From contig NZ_JAZDRH010000001.1 of NCBI RefSeq assembly GCF_047470865.1, positions 124,001 to 188,000 on the forward strand: DNA of 64,000 bases, given 5' to 3'. The translations under genes and the position numbers were made by a program. Below the pieces are notes generated by a model. That model saw only the letters and a list, made by a program, of their open reading frames with translations, ran no database searches and was not told the origin of the DNA. The stretch's first letter is position 1; every line of letters starts with the position of its first letter. Source of the stretch: JAZDRH01 sp047470865. Lineage in GTDB: Bacteria > Pseudomonadota > Gammaproteobacteria > Pseudomonadales > Pseudomonadaceae. Below are positions 53,966-63,171 of this stretch, piece by piece.

Positions 53966-55012
53966 ATGAAAAAGTGGATTCTGGGTTTTGTATCCTTACT
54001 GGTTAGTTGGCAAGGATTCGCGCAAGGAGCAGAGGAGATTGTTATAGGTAAGCGCTATAGCATTAAAGCAAGCGTTTTAGATGAGGATCGCTCGATCCAA
54101 GTCTACCTTCCGGCTTCCTATGCGAAAGAAAGTGCGATAAAGCATGCTTATCCTGTAATCTATCTATTAGATGGTGAAAGTAATTTTAATTACTTAACAG
54201 CTTTTGTCGAAAAATTAACGCGATCGCCTTACCCTTCAATGCCAGAAGCTATTATTGTTGGTATTGAAAATACTAACCGTACACGTGATTTAACACCTAC
54301 CGTTAAACAATCTAGTAAGATGAGTGCTGAACAAGATAGTAAAATCAAAGGCGAGACAGGCGGGAATGCTGCTTTCTTTGATTTTTTAGAAAATGATTTA
54401 TATAGCCATATCAACCAGAATTACAGAACTAATGGCTATAACATTTTTATCGGGCATTCATTTGGCGGGATTACCGCACTTAACCATATGCTCAATGGCA
54501 AAGATATATTTAACGCTTACATAGTGCATGACCCTAGTATCTGGTGGGATGAGCAAGTGATGCTAAAACGCTTTCAAGCCAGTAAAGGTAAAGACTTTAA
54601 CCATAAGTTTTTATTCTTAACACAAGTAGGCGAAAGTGAAAACAAAGGTGCGCAAGGGGATCACTATCAAGGGATTAAAGCCTTTAATCACTATTTACAG
54701 ACTAAACCTTTTATAAATTTAAACTATCGCTATGTCCAATATGAAGGCGAGAACCATGGAACAGTTCCTTTAAAAGGCAATTTAGACGGTTTACGTTATA
54801 TTTTTGATGGTTTTAGTATTAACATTAAAGCCATTGCTAGCCATCCTCAATTAATCGAGCAAAGCTTTGCTGCTTTCAATAAAAAAATGCACTTTGAGTT
54901 TAAACCAAGCCCAGATTACTTAAATAACGTTATTAGCTTTTTAGAGCAGGGTCAGCATCTTGAATCCATAGCTGTTATCAAGGCATATCAACAAAAACTG
55001 TACACTGAATAA
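53966..55012 (+). CDS. secreted esterase of the Fes/IroE-like putative-esterase family
   Basis: From ATG 53966 (GAGAAG upstream) the product is 348 residues with a signal peptide (about 1-20, ending GFAQ). The esterase D/putative-esterase fold shows RSIQVYLPASY, YPVIYLLDGESNFNYL, AIIVGIENTNRTRDLTP and the nucleophile elbow FIGHSFGGITALNHML. A catalytic Asp is likely near DPSIWWDE, with His in YEGENHGTVPLKG. The C-terminus (about 280-348) is helical. The Fur-box-like site in front suggests iron regulation, and family members include siderophore esterases. That role is inferred. Confidence 0.85.
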   Translation: MKKWILGFVSLLVSWQGFAQGAEEIVIGKRYSIKASVLDEDRSIQVYLPASYAKESAIKHAYPVIYLLDGESNFNYLTAFVEKLTRSPYPSMPEAIIVGIENTNRTRDLTPTVKQSSKMSAEQDSKIKGETGGNAAFFDFLENDLYSHINQNYRTNGYNIFIGHSFGGITALNHMLNGKDIFNAYIVHDPSIWWDEQVMLKRFQASKGKDFNHKFLFLTQVGESENKGAQGDHYQGIKAFNHYLQTKPFINLNYRYVQYEGENHGTVPLKGNLDGLRYIFDGFSINIKAIASHPQLIEQSFAAFNKKMHFEFKPSPDYLNNVISFLEQGQHLESIAVIKAYQQKLYTE

Positions 55013-55028
55013 CCCTATATGGAGCTAG

Positions 55029-55078
55029 CCCTTAGTAGCCTAAAGTGGTTTTAAAGGCTGCTAAGGGTATATTTTTTT
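55029..55078 (+). terminator. intrinsic terminator after the esterase gene
   Basis: CCCTTAG pairs with CTAAGGG, with an inner AGCC/GGCT, followed by a T-run (TTTTTTT). It starts 17 bases past the stop. Confidence 0.8.
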
Positions 55079-55441
55079 AGATACTATTTTTATATGCTAA
55101 TACAGGCTAGATTCAAGAATTAATTGGAATGTATTTAATGAATAGATAGATGATACATATTGCACACTTGTTGCTTTTGCATTGCTGCACTTAATATCTC
55201 CCAACCACCTGCTTGGTTTTTCTTATGACAGTATTGGTGAAAGTTGGATTAGTTAAAATATATAATAATTATTTAAATAATTTATTTTTATCTAGTATTT
55301 AAAGCAATCAGAAAAATATAGGCTATAGTTATCTATATGCTTTGCATGAACACTGTAAACAGAAGCTCTGTTCTTGCTCGCAACTACTTAATAGTTTTTA
55401 GGTAAAAAGAGCAGGTAACCCTAAGGAAAGGTATAGCCCGT
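55079..55441. other. AT-rich intergenic region
   Basis: No open frame, RNA gene or repeat could be supported. The stretch is AT-rich throughout, includes runs of T and A around 55260-55320, and carries a possible Shine-Dalgarno (AAGGAAAGG) at its right end for the next gene. Confidence 0.5.
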
Positions 55442-55807
55442 ATGCATTTTAGCTTAGATCGCACAGCTTTAACTAATAAATGCTTTGATTGTTTGCACGG
55501 ATTTTTATATATAAAAATAATTAATGGAATTGCAGATGGATTTATTTTAAATAGAGGTGATGTGCTTAGCTTGCAAGACTGTTCCAGTATTCGTTTAAAT
55601 AAAAGACATATGAATCAAATAATAATAAAAGATCGGATTTTTGGCTGCTTATCAGGCGGGGCTTATTGTTACTTTGCAATGCCTGTTATCTTAAAAAATG
55701 CAACCTTGGAACAACAAGTTGAGCGATTTTTTCTAGTAACTACTGAGAAAATTATTTTGATAAAGCAAGGTATAGAGCAAGAGATTAGATTCGAGACCGC
55801 AACTTAA
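55442..55807 (+). CDS. hypothetical protein, 121 residues
   Basis: The product has no clear signal peptide or membrane helix. It starts MHFSLDRTALTNKCFDCLHG and contains five cysteines, INGIADGFILNRGDVLSLQD and a C-terminal beta-like FFLVTTEKIILIKQGIEQEI. I do not recognise it. Support comes from frame length, a purine-rich site 11 bases upstream and a position between two terminators. Base composition is AT-rich and codon use is unlike nearby housekeeping genes, so acquisition is possible. Confidence 0.5.
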   Translation: MHFSLDRTALTNKCFDCLHGFLYIKIINGIADGFILNRGDVLSLQDCSSIRLNKRHMNQIIIKDRIFGCLSGGAYCYFAMPVILKNATLEQQVERFFLVTTEKIILIKQGIEQEIRFETAT

Positions 55808-55831
55808 ATGTTATTAAAGCATAGCTAACAT

Positions 55832-55857
55832 AAAAAAGCCCCTACAAAGTAGGGGCT
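55832..55857 (-). terminator. intrinsic terminator after aceA
   Basis: On the minus strand AGCCCCTAC pairs with GTAGGGGCT around TTT and is followed by six T. It lies about 33 bases past the aceA stop. Confidence 0.9.
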
Positions 55858-55889
55858 AAAAACACAGTGTAACGCGTTATAACTATGAC

Positions 55890-57491
55890 TTAGAACTGGT
55901 TCATTGTGTTGTCTTTACCGCCTGCTTTTAGTGCCGCATCACCAGAGAAGTATTCTTTATGGGTATCGCCCATATCAGAACCTGCCATATTTTGGTGCTT
56001 AACACAGGCGATGCCGTTACGAATTTCGCGACGTTGCACGCCTTTCACGTAAGCTAGCATACCTTCTTCAGCAAAGTAGCCTTTAGCTAGATCATCCGTT
56101 GATAGTGCCGCTGTGTGGTAAGTTGGTAGCGTAATCAGGTGGTGGAAGATACCCGCTTCACGAGAAGCATCTTTTTGGAAGTTACGGATCTTCTCATCAG
56201 CTTCTGCACACAGATCAGTACCGTCATATTCAACGCTCATTAGGTTAGCGCGATCGTAAGCAGAAACATCTTTACCAGCTTCTTTCCACGCATCAAATAC
56301 TTGTTGACGGAAGTTTAGCGTCCAGTTGAATGATGGGCTGTTGTTATAAACTAACTTAGCATCAGGTACTACGGCACGGATACGATTAACCATTTCAGCA
56401 ATTTGGCCTACGTGTGGTTTTTCGGTTTCAATCCACAGTAAATCAGCGCCGTTTTGTAGTGAAGTGATGCAGTCTAGAACAACGCGATCAACGCCAGTGT
56501 TCGCGCGGAATTGGAATAGACCGCTAGCTAAACGCTTAGGTTTTAGTAGTTTGCCATTAGATTTGATGACTACGTCACCGTTAGAGATCTCGCTCGCATC
56601 GCTGATGTAGTCACCATCAAGGAAGCTATTATAAAGATCACCTAAGTCGCCAGGTTCATTAGTTACAGCGATTTGCTTAGTTAAGCCAGCGCCTAATGAG
56701 TCAGTACGAGCAACAATTACACCATCATCAACGCCTAGCTCTAAGAAGGCATAACGTACAGCGTTGATTTTAGCTAGGAAGTCTGCATGTGGGACAGTTA
56801 CTTTACCGTCTTGGTGGCCACATTGTTTTTCGTCAGATACTTGGTTTTCGATTTGAATACAGCAAGCACCTGCTTCAATCATTTGCTTAGCCATTAAGTA
56901 AGTGGCTTCTTCGTTACCAAAGCCCGCATCAATGTCAGCAATGATAGGTACTACGTGCGTTTCAAAGCCATCAATTTTAGCTTGGATTTCAGCTTCTTTA
57001 GTTTTATCACCCGCAGCACGAGCATCGTCTAACTGGCTGAATAGCAAGTCTAATTCACGTGCGTCTGCTTGACGTAAAAAGGTGTATAGCTCTTCAATTA
57101 GAGCGGCAACTGAAGTTTTTTCATGCATAGATTGGTCTGGTAGTGGACCAAACTCAGAGCGTAGTGCTGCAACCATCCAACCTGATAAGTATAGGTAACG
57201 CTTATTGGTGGTTTTTAAGTGCTTTTTAATAGAGATCAGTTTTTGCTGACCAATAAAGCCATGCCAGCAGCCCAATGATTGGGTATACACAGAAGAGTCA
57301 GCATCGTACTCTGCCATGTCTTTGCGCATAATCGCGGCAGTGTATTTAGCAATGTCTAGACCAGTTTTAAAACGGTTTTGGATACGCATACGAGCTGCGT
57401 ATTCTGGGTTAATTGCGCTCCAGCCGTTACCTGCTTGTTGTTTCAGAGCAGCAATAGCCTTGATTTCGTTTTGATAAGTAGACATGGACAA
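55890..57491 (-). CDS. aceA: isocitrate lyase
   Basis: The 533-residue product is the long isocitrate lyase type found in Pseudomonas. Metal- and substrate-binding segments are visible: VVPIIADIDAGFGNEEATYL, the catalytic Cys in DEKQCGHQDGKVTVPHADF (family motif K-K/R-C-G-H, here K-Q-C-G-H), VIVARTDSLGAG and LVYNNSPSFNW. It splits isocitrate to glyoxylate and succinate in the glyoxylate shunt during growth on acetate or fatty acids. No aceB or aceK is adjacent. An unusually long region with inverted repeats precedes it. Confidence 0.97.
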   Translation of the reverse strand: MSMSTYQNEIKAIAALKQQAGNGWSAINPEYAARMRIQNRFKTGLDIAKYTAAIMRKDMAEYDADSSVYTQSLGCWHGFIGQQKLISIKKHLKTTNKRYLYLSGWMVAALRSEFGPLPDQSMHEKTSVAALIEELYTFLRQADARELDLLFSQLDDARAAGDKTKEAEIQAKIDGFETHVVPIIADIDAGFGNEEATYLMAKQMIEAGACCIQIENQVSDEKQCGHQDGKVTVPHADFLAKINAVRYAFLELGVDDGVIVARTDSLGAGLTKQIAVTNEPGDLGDLYNSFLDGDYISDASEISNGDVVIKSNGKLLKPKRLASGLFQFRANTGVDRVVLDCITSLQNGADLLWIETEKPHVGQIAEMVNRIRAVVPDAKLVYNNSPSFNWTLNFRQQVFDAWKEAGKDVSAYDRANLMSVEYDGTDLCAEADEKIRNFQKDASREAGIFHHLITLPTYHTAALSTDDLAKGYFAEEGMLAYVKGVQRREIRNGIACVKHQNMAGSDMGDTHKEYFSGDAALKAGGKDNTMNQF

Positions 57492-57865
57492 TCCTTCAAA
57501 ATAAATAGTTGGTTTAGCACCGACTGCTCACGATATTTGTCTAGTACAAATACTGGTTCGTGATGCTCGCCACCGTTGCCGGTGAAGTGACTTGAATATT
57601 GTCTGAGGAGGGGGAGAACAGATTAAGCTAGATGATGGTCTGCTGCATCAGAATAGTCTGACATCCGCTACCAAGGCAAAACACGAGGTTTACTAATCTT
57701 CAAGCTAACACTGATTCTTCTGCTATTAGGCTTCCCAGTCCCTCAGGACAACTGTTCCAGTCGCAACCCCGTTAAAGTATTCGGTAAAACCTTTAACACT
57801 AGATAATAAATCGTTCGCTTAATTATCTAGGAGACCCATTCAAGAGGCTCTGGCTAGCGGGAGCG
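57492..57865 (-). promoter_or_regulatory. probable long 5' leader of aceA with inverted repeats
   Basis: If transcription starts near 57865 (promoter entry below), aceA has an untranslated leader of about 370 bases with no gene in it. It holds a 9-base inverted repeat CTAGATAAT/ATTATCTAG (57799-57807, 57822-57830). It also holds a 7-base one TATTTGT/ACAAATA around CTAGT (57534-57552), only 43 bases before the start codon. The middle, about 57660-57770, is relatively GC-rich with short self-complementary pieces. It could be a regulatory leader or contain a small RNA. Confidence 0.4.
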
Positions 57866-57871
57866 GGATTC

Positions 57872-57900
57872 ATAATGCGCTGTGAAAATCCTTTCGTCAA
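57872..57900 (-). promoter_or_regulatory. sigma70-like promoter upstream of aceA
   Basis: On the minus strand TTGACG (57900-57895) is 17 bases from CATTAT (57877-57872). The -35 side is directly preceded by the palindrome at 57906-57933. Confidence 0.45.
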
Positions 57901-57905
57901 TCATT

Positions 57906-57933
57906 TTGTAGTGTTTTTTTTAGAACACTACAA
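57906..57933. promoter_or_regulatory. perfect palindrome next to the aceA promoter
   Basis: TTGTAGTGTT and AACACTACAA form a perfect 10-base inverted repeat with an 8-base T-rich centre. It ends 5 bases before the predicted -35 of aceA and lies 23 bases past the stop of the secretin-N gene. It has no U-run after it in either direction, so an operator is favoured over a terminator. Confidence 0.5.
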
Positions 57934-57955
57934 GAAAGTCGTAGAAACTCATCAG

Positions 57956-58759
57956 TCACTGGTTTGTCAGCTCTACTTTGACGCGTATGCCTATACTACT
58001 TTGGTCAGAATTTTGCTGATATTCATTAATTGCTTGGCCTTGATACTGTTGCTGGGTACTTAGCTTGCCTAACTCAAACCATTGCCCTAAGCGCCCAGTT
58101 AATTGGGTACTAATACTACCTGTTTGTACGTTATCTGTGTTGGAATGAGGAGATAAATAACTGCCATCAACTGTTAGCGTAACTTGCTGCCCTTGAACAT
58201 TGGCGGTAATACGTAAGCCTTGTTCTTGGCTATAGTTTTGCCTGCGTTCGATAATGCGTCCATATTTGTCTTTATATACTTCTGTTACCTGCGGGCGTTG
58301 CATGCCGCTTGTAATATTGACGGTTGAGCCTTCAAGAGTACGAAATTGTTGACTACCTTGTAAGTTCGTTAGTCGTGAGTTATGTGATAGGCGATTTTGC
58401 GTTCCAGAACCAATTTCCACATGAGAATTGCCTAGCTCAACACGACCTTTAACAGCGTAGTCTTGTTCGTAAGTCTGGCCTGAACCTGTTCGGTCAATGG
58501 TGATTAATAGTTGTTTAGGTTCTGTATCTAAGTCGCTGATAAGGCGTTTGATTTCAGCCATTTTGCGAGGATCGTCTGAAGAAATAATCAGCTGATTACC
58601 ATAGCTGGCAATGTTAGCTTGATCGCCAGCTAAGCGTTGTAGAATGGGCTCTAGATCCGCAGCACTACGATAATTTAATGGCACTACCTCTGTTGCCGCT
58701 AAGGCAAAATGAGCTAGCCCAATTAACAATGATGACGCTAAGAGCGAATTCTTCAGCAT
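57956..58759 (-). CDS. secretin N-domain protein
   Basis: The 267-residue product has a signal peptide (about 1-21, ending ALA) and one secretin-type N1/N3 ring-building domain (residues about 23-85, VVPLNYRSAADLEPILQRL and QLIISSDDPRKMAEIKRLI). A beta-rich C-terminal half contains repeated Gln/Ser-rich strands (GSGTQNRLSHNSRL, ITANVQGQQVTLTVDGSY). There is no secretin pore domain, so it is not itself a gate. A similar gene lies near purB and aceA in Pseudomonas. Function unknown. Confidence 0.82.
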   Translation of the reverse strand: MLKNSLLASSLLIGLAHFALAATEVVPLNYRSAADLEPILQRLAGDQANIASYGNQLIISSDDPRKMAEIKRLISDLDTEPKQLLITIDRTGSGQTYEQDYAVKGRVELGNSHVEIGSGTQNRLSHNSRLTNLQGSQQFRTLEGSTVNITSGMQRPQVTEVYKDKYGRIIERRQNYSQEQGLRITANVQGQQVTLTVDGSYLSPHSNTDNVQTGSISTQLTGRLGQWFELGKLSTQQQYQGQAINEYQQNSDQSSIGIRVKVELTNQ

Positions 58760-58777
58760 AGTTAGTTCCTACAAAAT

Positions 58778-59209
58778 TTAAGAGGCTTTGCGCACCATGT
58801 TGACGTGCAAAATACCTGCTTCAATAAACTCATCACCATCGATTTGAAAACCAAACTGCTCATAAAAACCTGCAGCATGTGTTTGTGCGTGCAAAGACAG
58901 TTGATCGATACCTAATTGCTGGGCGGCCTCTAAAATTTTTTCAATAATAGCTTCGCCAATATGCAGACCACGCCATTCTTTTAGCACGGCCACGCGGCCA
59001 ACTTCACCATTAGCAAGCAGGCGTGCAGTGCCCACTGCAAAGTCGTTTTCAAAGGCTAAGACGTGTGTTGCACTTAAGTCATCGGCATCCCATTCTTGCT
59101 CAGGTGGTATGCCTTGCTCGCGAATAAATACGGCTTCTCGAATACGGCGTAAGTCTGCATTATCGCGGTGCCAGTCAGCAATGCGCAGGGTTAAGTTATT
59201 ATTCTTCAT
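58778..59209 (-). CDS. GNAT family N-acetyltransferase
   Basis: From ATG 59209 (GGAG upstream) the product is 143 residues. A TTG two codons earlier is possible. GNAT motifs are REAVFIREQGIPPEQEWD, AVGTARLLANGEVGRVAVL and the acetyl-CoA loop EWRGLHIGEAIIEKIL, ending HAAGFYEQFGFQIDGDEFIE. This is the ElaA/YjcF-like subgroup, substrate unknown. It overlaps the 3' end of roxA by 11 bases. Confidence 0.9.
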   Translation of the reverse strand: MKNNNLTLRIADWHRDNADLRRIREAVFIREQGIPPEQEWDADDLSATHVLAFENDFAVGTARLLANGEVGRVAVLKEWRGLHIGEAIIEKILEAAQQLGIDQLSLHAQTHAAGFYEQFGFQIDGDEFIEAGILHVNMVRKAS

Positions 59210-60392
59210 CGGCAAACTCCAAACTGCCTTGCTTTATTAATTCGCTGATCAAAGTGAGCGCCTCATCATCTTCTAGCCATGGTTGTAGATTAGTTAGATG
59301 CAAAGGATCATCCGAACAGATTAGTTTTAGCAATTCAACTAAGTGAGCAGAAAAAAGTCGACTATTTCCACTAACAAAAAGTAGGGCTGCTGGTACATCT
59401 TTTTCTAAACGGATTGTACTCCAAGCAAAACGTGCGCTTGGGTTGCGTAAGATCAATGCCCCCTCTATTAGCGCTTGAGTAACTTCATCTTGTTCAACGT
59501 CACAGGCTTGGACTCGTTCAGGATATTTTGGTTCGGTCATAAACTGCCCAAACCACGTAAGCAATAAACGGTCATCATTTAACTGTTCATTAATCAGTGC
59601 ACGTAAGCGCTGGATATCTTCGCTGCGAATTTCCGCGGGATTAGTCGCCAGCGTCATTTGACTATCGCTGTAACGGTCCTCGTCAGGAGAAAATCGGGCA
59701 ACAAAATCAGTATAGTGCGTAATAATTTCAGCACTACTTGGTGCCCTAAAACCTAATGACCAGGTCATGCATTCGTCATCTTCGGCGATTCCCCAATGGG
59801 CTAGGCAAGGAGGGAGGTAGAGCATATCGCCAGGCGATAAAACCCATTCATCGGTATCCATAAAGTGTTCTAGGATACGTAAATCTGGATGTTTTAATAG
59901 TGCACTCTGGCTATTGCATGCTTGACCAATTTTCCAACGGCGCTGTCCAGCCGCTTGCAGTAAAAATACATCATAATTATCGTAATGTGGCCCAACACCA
60001 CCACCTTGAGTGGCATAGCTAATCATTACGTCATCAATCCGCCAGCTAGGAAGAAAACGGAATGACTCTTGTAATTCAGCAACTTCAGGAATGAACTGAT
60101 CAACTGCTTGAACCAATAAAGTCCAATGCGATGGTGGCAGATTTTCGTAGGTTTGTTCTTCAAAGGGGCCATGCAAAAGCTGCCATGGCGTTTCACCATG
60201 TTCAATTATAATACGTGATTCTATTTCACTTTCTAGCGATAAGCCTGCTAACTCATTAGCATCAAGAGGGCTTTGAAAGTTAGGAAATGCATTTCGAATT
60301 AATAATGGTTTTTTTTGCCAATAATCACGCAAAAAAACCTCAGCAGTCATCCCACCCAGTACTTCTAGTGGAGTATTAGAAAAGTTAGACAA
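59199..60392 (-). CDS. roxA: cupin/JmjC ribosomal oxygenase (RoxA/YcfD-like)
   Basis: The 397-residue 2-oxoglutarate/Fe(II) oxygenase has the JmjC iron site in GGGVGPHYDNYDVFLLQ (His-x-Asp) and PPCLAHWGIAEDD (distal His), with RWKIGQ as the likely 2-oxoglutarate side. A C-terminal winged-helix-like region follows. YcfD hydroxylates Arg81 of ribosomal protein uL16. It lies between purB and the GNAT gene, as in Pseudomonas. Confidence 0.93.
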   Translation of the reverse strand: MSNFSNTPLEVLGGMTAEVFLRDYWQKKPLLIRNAFPNFQSPLDANELAGLSLESEIESRIIIEHGETPWQLLHGPFEEQTYENLPPSHWTLLVQAVDQFIPEVAELQESFRFLPSWRIDDVMISYATQGGGVGPHYDNYDVFLLQAAGQRRWKIGQACNSQSALLKHPDLRILEHFMDTDEWVLSPGDMLYLPPCLAHWGIAEDDECMTWSLGFRAPSSAEIITHYTDFVARFSPDEDRYSDSQMTLATNPAEIRSEDIQRLRALINEQLNDDRLLLTWFGQFMTEPKYPERVQACDVEQDEVTQALIEGALILRNPSARFAWSTIRLEKDVPAALLFVSGNSRLFSAHLVELLKLICSDDPLHLTNLQPWLEDDEALTLISELIKQGSLEFADEE

Positions 60393-60423
60393 GTGATTGA
60401 TTCCGCATATAATTTATAAAGAT

Positions 60424-60450
60424 AAAAACGCCCAGCAAAGGCTGGGCGCT
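60424..60450 (-). terminator. intrinsic terminator after purB
   Basis: On the minus strand CGCCCAGC pairs with GCTGGGCG around CTTT and is followed by TTTTTAT. It lies 20 bases past the purB stop. Confidence 0.9.
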
Positions 60451-60470
60451 TCATACTAGGCTAATACAAT

Positions 60471-61841
60471 TTAAACGCGTTTAGCTTGAGCCACAGCATT
60501 ACCAATATAGTTTGCTGGAGTCAGTGCGCGCAATTCAATTTTGGCTGATTCGGGTAAATCAAGTGTATCTATAAATGCCAATAAAGCTTGGGCGCTAATG
60601 CCTTTGCCGCGGGTTAAATCCTTAAGTTTTTCATATGGATTTTCAATACCATAGCGACGCATTACGGTTTGCACTGGCTCAGCAAGCACTTCCCAGCAAT
60701 GATCTAAGTCTTCTGCCAAGCGCGCCGCATTGAGTTCTAGTTTGCTAATACCTTTCAACGAGGCTTCGTAGGCAATCACGCTGTGAGCAAAGCCTACACC
60801 TAAGTTACGTAGTACGGTAGAGTCTGTTAAATCGCGCTGCCAACGTGAAACAGGTAGTTTGCTGGCAAGATGCTGGAAGATGGCATTAGCAATGCCAAGG
60901 TTGCCTTCAGAGTTTTCAAAGTCAATTGGGTTGACTTTATGCGGCATGGTTGATGAGCCAATTTCACCTGCTACTGTTTTTTGTTTGAAATAACCAAGGG
61001 AGATGTAGCCCCAAATATCACGGTCTAAATCAATCAAAATAGTATTAAAACGTGCGATGGCATCAAACAGCTCAGCAATGTAGTCGTGTGGCTCAATTTG
61101 TGTCGTATAAGGATTCCAAGCGAGGCCTAGATCTTCCTCAATAAATTCGCGAGCATTAGCCTCCCAATCAATGTTTGGATAAGCGCTTAGGTGTGCATTG
61201 TAATTACCCACAGCACCATTGATTTTACCCAGTAATGGAACAGCTTTTACTTGTGCAATTTGGCGCTCAAGGCGATAAACCACATTAGCTAATTCTTTGC
61301 CCATGGTAGTAGGTGACGCGGGCTGACCATGGGTGCGTGATAACATAGGCACTTCCGCAAACTCAACAGCCAGTTTGCGTAAGTTGTCAGCTATTTTTTG
61401 CATTAATGGTAATAGTACGTTATCACGACCTTCACGCAGCATAAGTGCATGAGATAGGTTGTTAATGTCTTCACTGGTGCAGGCAAAGTGAATAAATTCA
61501 CTGACTTTAGCAAGCTCTGGTAACTTCTGAGCTTGTTCTTTTAAAAGATACTCAACCGCTTTAACGTCATGATTAGTTGTGCGCTCAAATTCTTTAACGC
61601 GCTCAGCCTGTTCGACCTGAAAGTTTTCTGCCAATTGGTTTAGTAATTCGTTGGCTTGAGCCGAGAAAGCGGTTACTTCACCGATTTCTGCATGCGCGGC
61701 TAAGCGCTGTAACCAGCGCACTTCAACGTGAACACGGCTACGAATTAAACCAAACTCACTGAAAATAGGGCGAAGTGCGGACGTTTTGCTGCCATAGCGA
61801 CCATCAACAGGTGATACGGCAGTAAGCGAGGAAAGCTGCAT
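60471..61841 (-). CDS. purB: adenylosuccinate lyase
   Basis: The 456-residue enzyme belongs to the longer E. coli-type PurB. It starts LTAVSPVDGRYGSKTSALRP. It has TNHDVKAVEYLLKE, FIHFACTSEDINNLSHALML, SRTHGQPASPTTMGKELANV and the signature GSSTMPHKVNPIDFENSEG. It acts twice in purine synthesis, on SAICAR and on adenylosuccinate. It is monocistronic with its own terminator. Confidence 0.98.
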   Translation of the reverse strand: MQLSSLTAVSPVDGRYGSKTSALRPIFSEFGLIRSRVHVEVRWLQRLAAHAEIGEVTAFSAQANELLNQLAENFQVEQAERVKEFERTTNHDVKAVEYLLKEQAQKLPELAKVSEFIHFACTSEDINNLSHALMLREGRDNVLLPLMQKIADNLRKLAVEFAEVPMLSRTHGQPASPTTMGKELANVVYRLERQIAQVKAVPLLGKINGAVGNYNAHLSAYPNIDWEANAREFIEEDLGLAWNPYTTQIEPHDYIAELFDAIARFNTILIDLDRDIWGYISLGYFKQKTVAGEIGSSTMPHKVNPIDFENSEGNLGIANAIFQHLASKLPVSRWQRDLTDSTVLRNLGVGFAHSVIAYEASLKGISKLELNAARLAEDLDHCWEVLAEPVQTVMRRYGIENPYEKLKDLTRGKGISAQALLAFIDTLDLPESAKIELRALTPANYIGNAVAQAKRV

Positions 61842-61908
61842 GGTGCGATCTCTTGCAAAGGATTAATCAATGGAAGCGCTATAGTCTACAGCAAATAGCC
61901 ATTAAGAG

Positions 61909-62760
61909 TTAGCGCTTACGGTAAACCAATGCTAAAACGCTAGATGCAATAATGAGTAATGCCCCTAAAACTGAGGCAATATCAGGCACCTCGTTCCAGC
62001 GCATCCAGCCAAAAATGCCAGCAAAAATAATTGCACTATAAGCAAAAGGGCCTATTACCGTAGGTGAAGCTTGGGTATAGGCTTTAGACATGGTTATCTG
62101 TGCGAAAGCAGCGAGCAATCCTGCAATACCCATCCATAATAAATTTTGTGAGCTAACAGGCTGCCAGGCCCAAATTAGCGGAATAGAAGATAATAAAGTG
62201 CTAAAGAGTGCAAAGTAGAAAACAATACGAAAAGCTGGCTCAGTATCACTCATTTCGCGAATAGAAACATAGGCAGTAGCCGCCATGATACTGGCGCCTA
62301 ACCCCACCAAAGAAAGCAAGTTAAATAACGCATTACTTGGTTTGGCTACCAATAAAACGCCAACTAAACCTAATAATGAAAAAAATAAAACACGCTTAGA
62401 TAAAGGCTCTTTTAACCAAAAATATGCAATAAAGGGCATAAACACAGGGGCGGCATAAGTGAATACCATGGCGTCGCTAAGTGGTAAATGGGCAATCGCA
62501 TAAAAGAAGCAATACATTGCAGCCAACCCATAAAAACCACGCCAAAAATGAGATTTAAGTTTTTGTGTTTTAAAAGGCGTAAAGCCTTTTGTCATGAGCA
62601 TAGGAATAAAAAATAGAAACCCAACCAGATTGCGTACAAATACTATGGTTTCATTATTAACATTAGCTGAAGCTTCACGCACAGCTACGCCCATTGCAGC
62701 AAAGAGTAATGCTGATAAGGCTAGAAATGCAGCACCTAAAAACGGACGAGAGGTTCTCAT
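61909..62760 (-). CDS. DMT-superfamily (EamA) transporter
   Basis: The 283-residue product has ten membrane helices and two EamA repeats (about 10-140 and 150-280). Typical segments are FVRNLVGFLFFIPML, SDAMVFTYAAPVFMPFIAYF with WLKEPLSKR, and in the second half AQITMSKAYTQASPTVIGPF. It probably exports an amino acid or metabolite; the substrate is unknown. Confidence 0.9.
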   Translation of the reverse strand: MRTSRPFLGAAFLALSALLFAAMGVAVREASANVNNETIVFVRNLVGFLFFIPMLMTKGFTPFKTQKLKSHFWRGFYGLAAMYCFFYAIAHLPLSDAMVFTYAAPVFMPFIAYFWLKEPLSKRVLFFSLLGLVGVLLVAKPSNALFNLLSLVGLGASIMAATAYVSIREMSDTEPAFRIVFYFALFSTLLSSIPLIWAWQPVSSQNLLWMGIAGLLAAFAQITMSKAYTQASPTVIGPFAYSAIIFAGIFGWMRWNEVPDIASVLGALLIIASSVLALVYRKR

Positions 62761-63171
62761 AAGTGACTTCTTAAAAGGGAGAGTTTGGCTATTAGCATAG
62801 CTAAAAAAAACCTAAGAAGTAGGCTTCTGTATAATGATTTTTAGTTGCAATGTTAGGCTAAAAAATCCTATAAAACTTTAGTTGCGACCCTAACATTAAA
62901 AGGCCATGGTTAACTCAAAGGTGTTAGATGTCAGCGCAAATACTTTATTTTAAAGAATGTTTGGCAAATAAAGGTTTAGTGGTAAGTAGGCTTTTAAGCG
63001 TACAGCACAGTAACGACAATCTGTTATTGATTGGTAGTAGGGCATCTTAGTGAATAGCTGCAAAATAAAGAGGCACAGTTAACCTTAATTATTGGTTATC
63101 CTCTACAAAGAGTAATTTTTTTAAGCTAACAGGCGTTAGGTTAAATGCAGCGTTATTCGACTTAAAACTGA
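62761..63171. other. intergenic region with a possible small ORF
   Basis: A 40-codon plus-strand frame (62928-63050, MSAQILYFKECLANKGLVVS at its start) has no convincing ribosome-binding site. Its frame resumes as protein-like sequence after several stops, so it may be a gene remnant. Nothing else could be supported. Confidence 0.3.

Noticed and set aside
57875..58063. Plus-strand 62-codon frame near the aceA promoter
   Set aside because: It spans a palindrome and the antisense 3' end of the secretin-N gene, with no ribosome-binding site.
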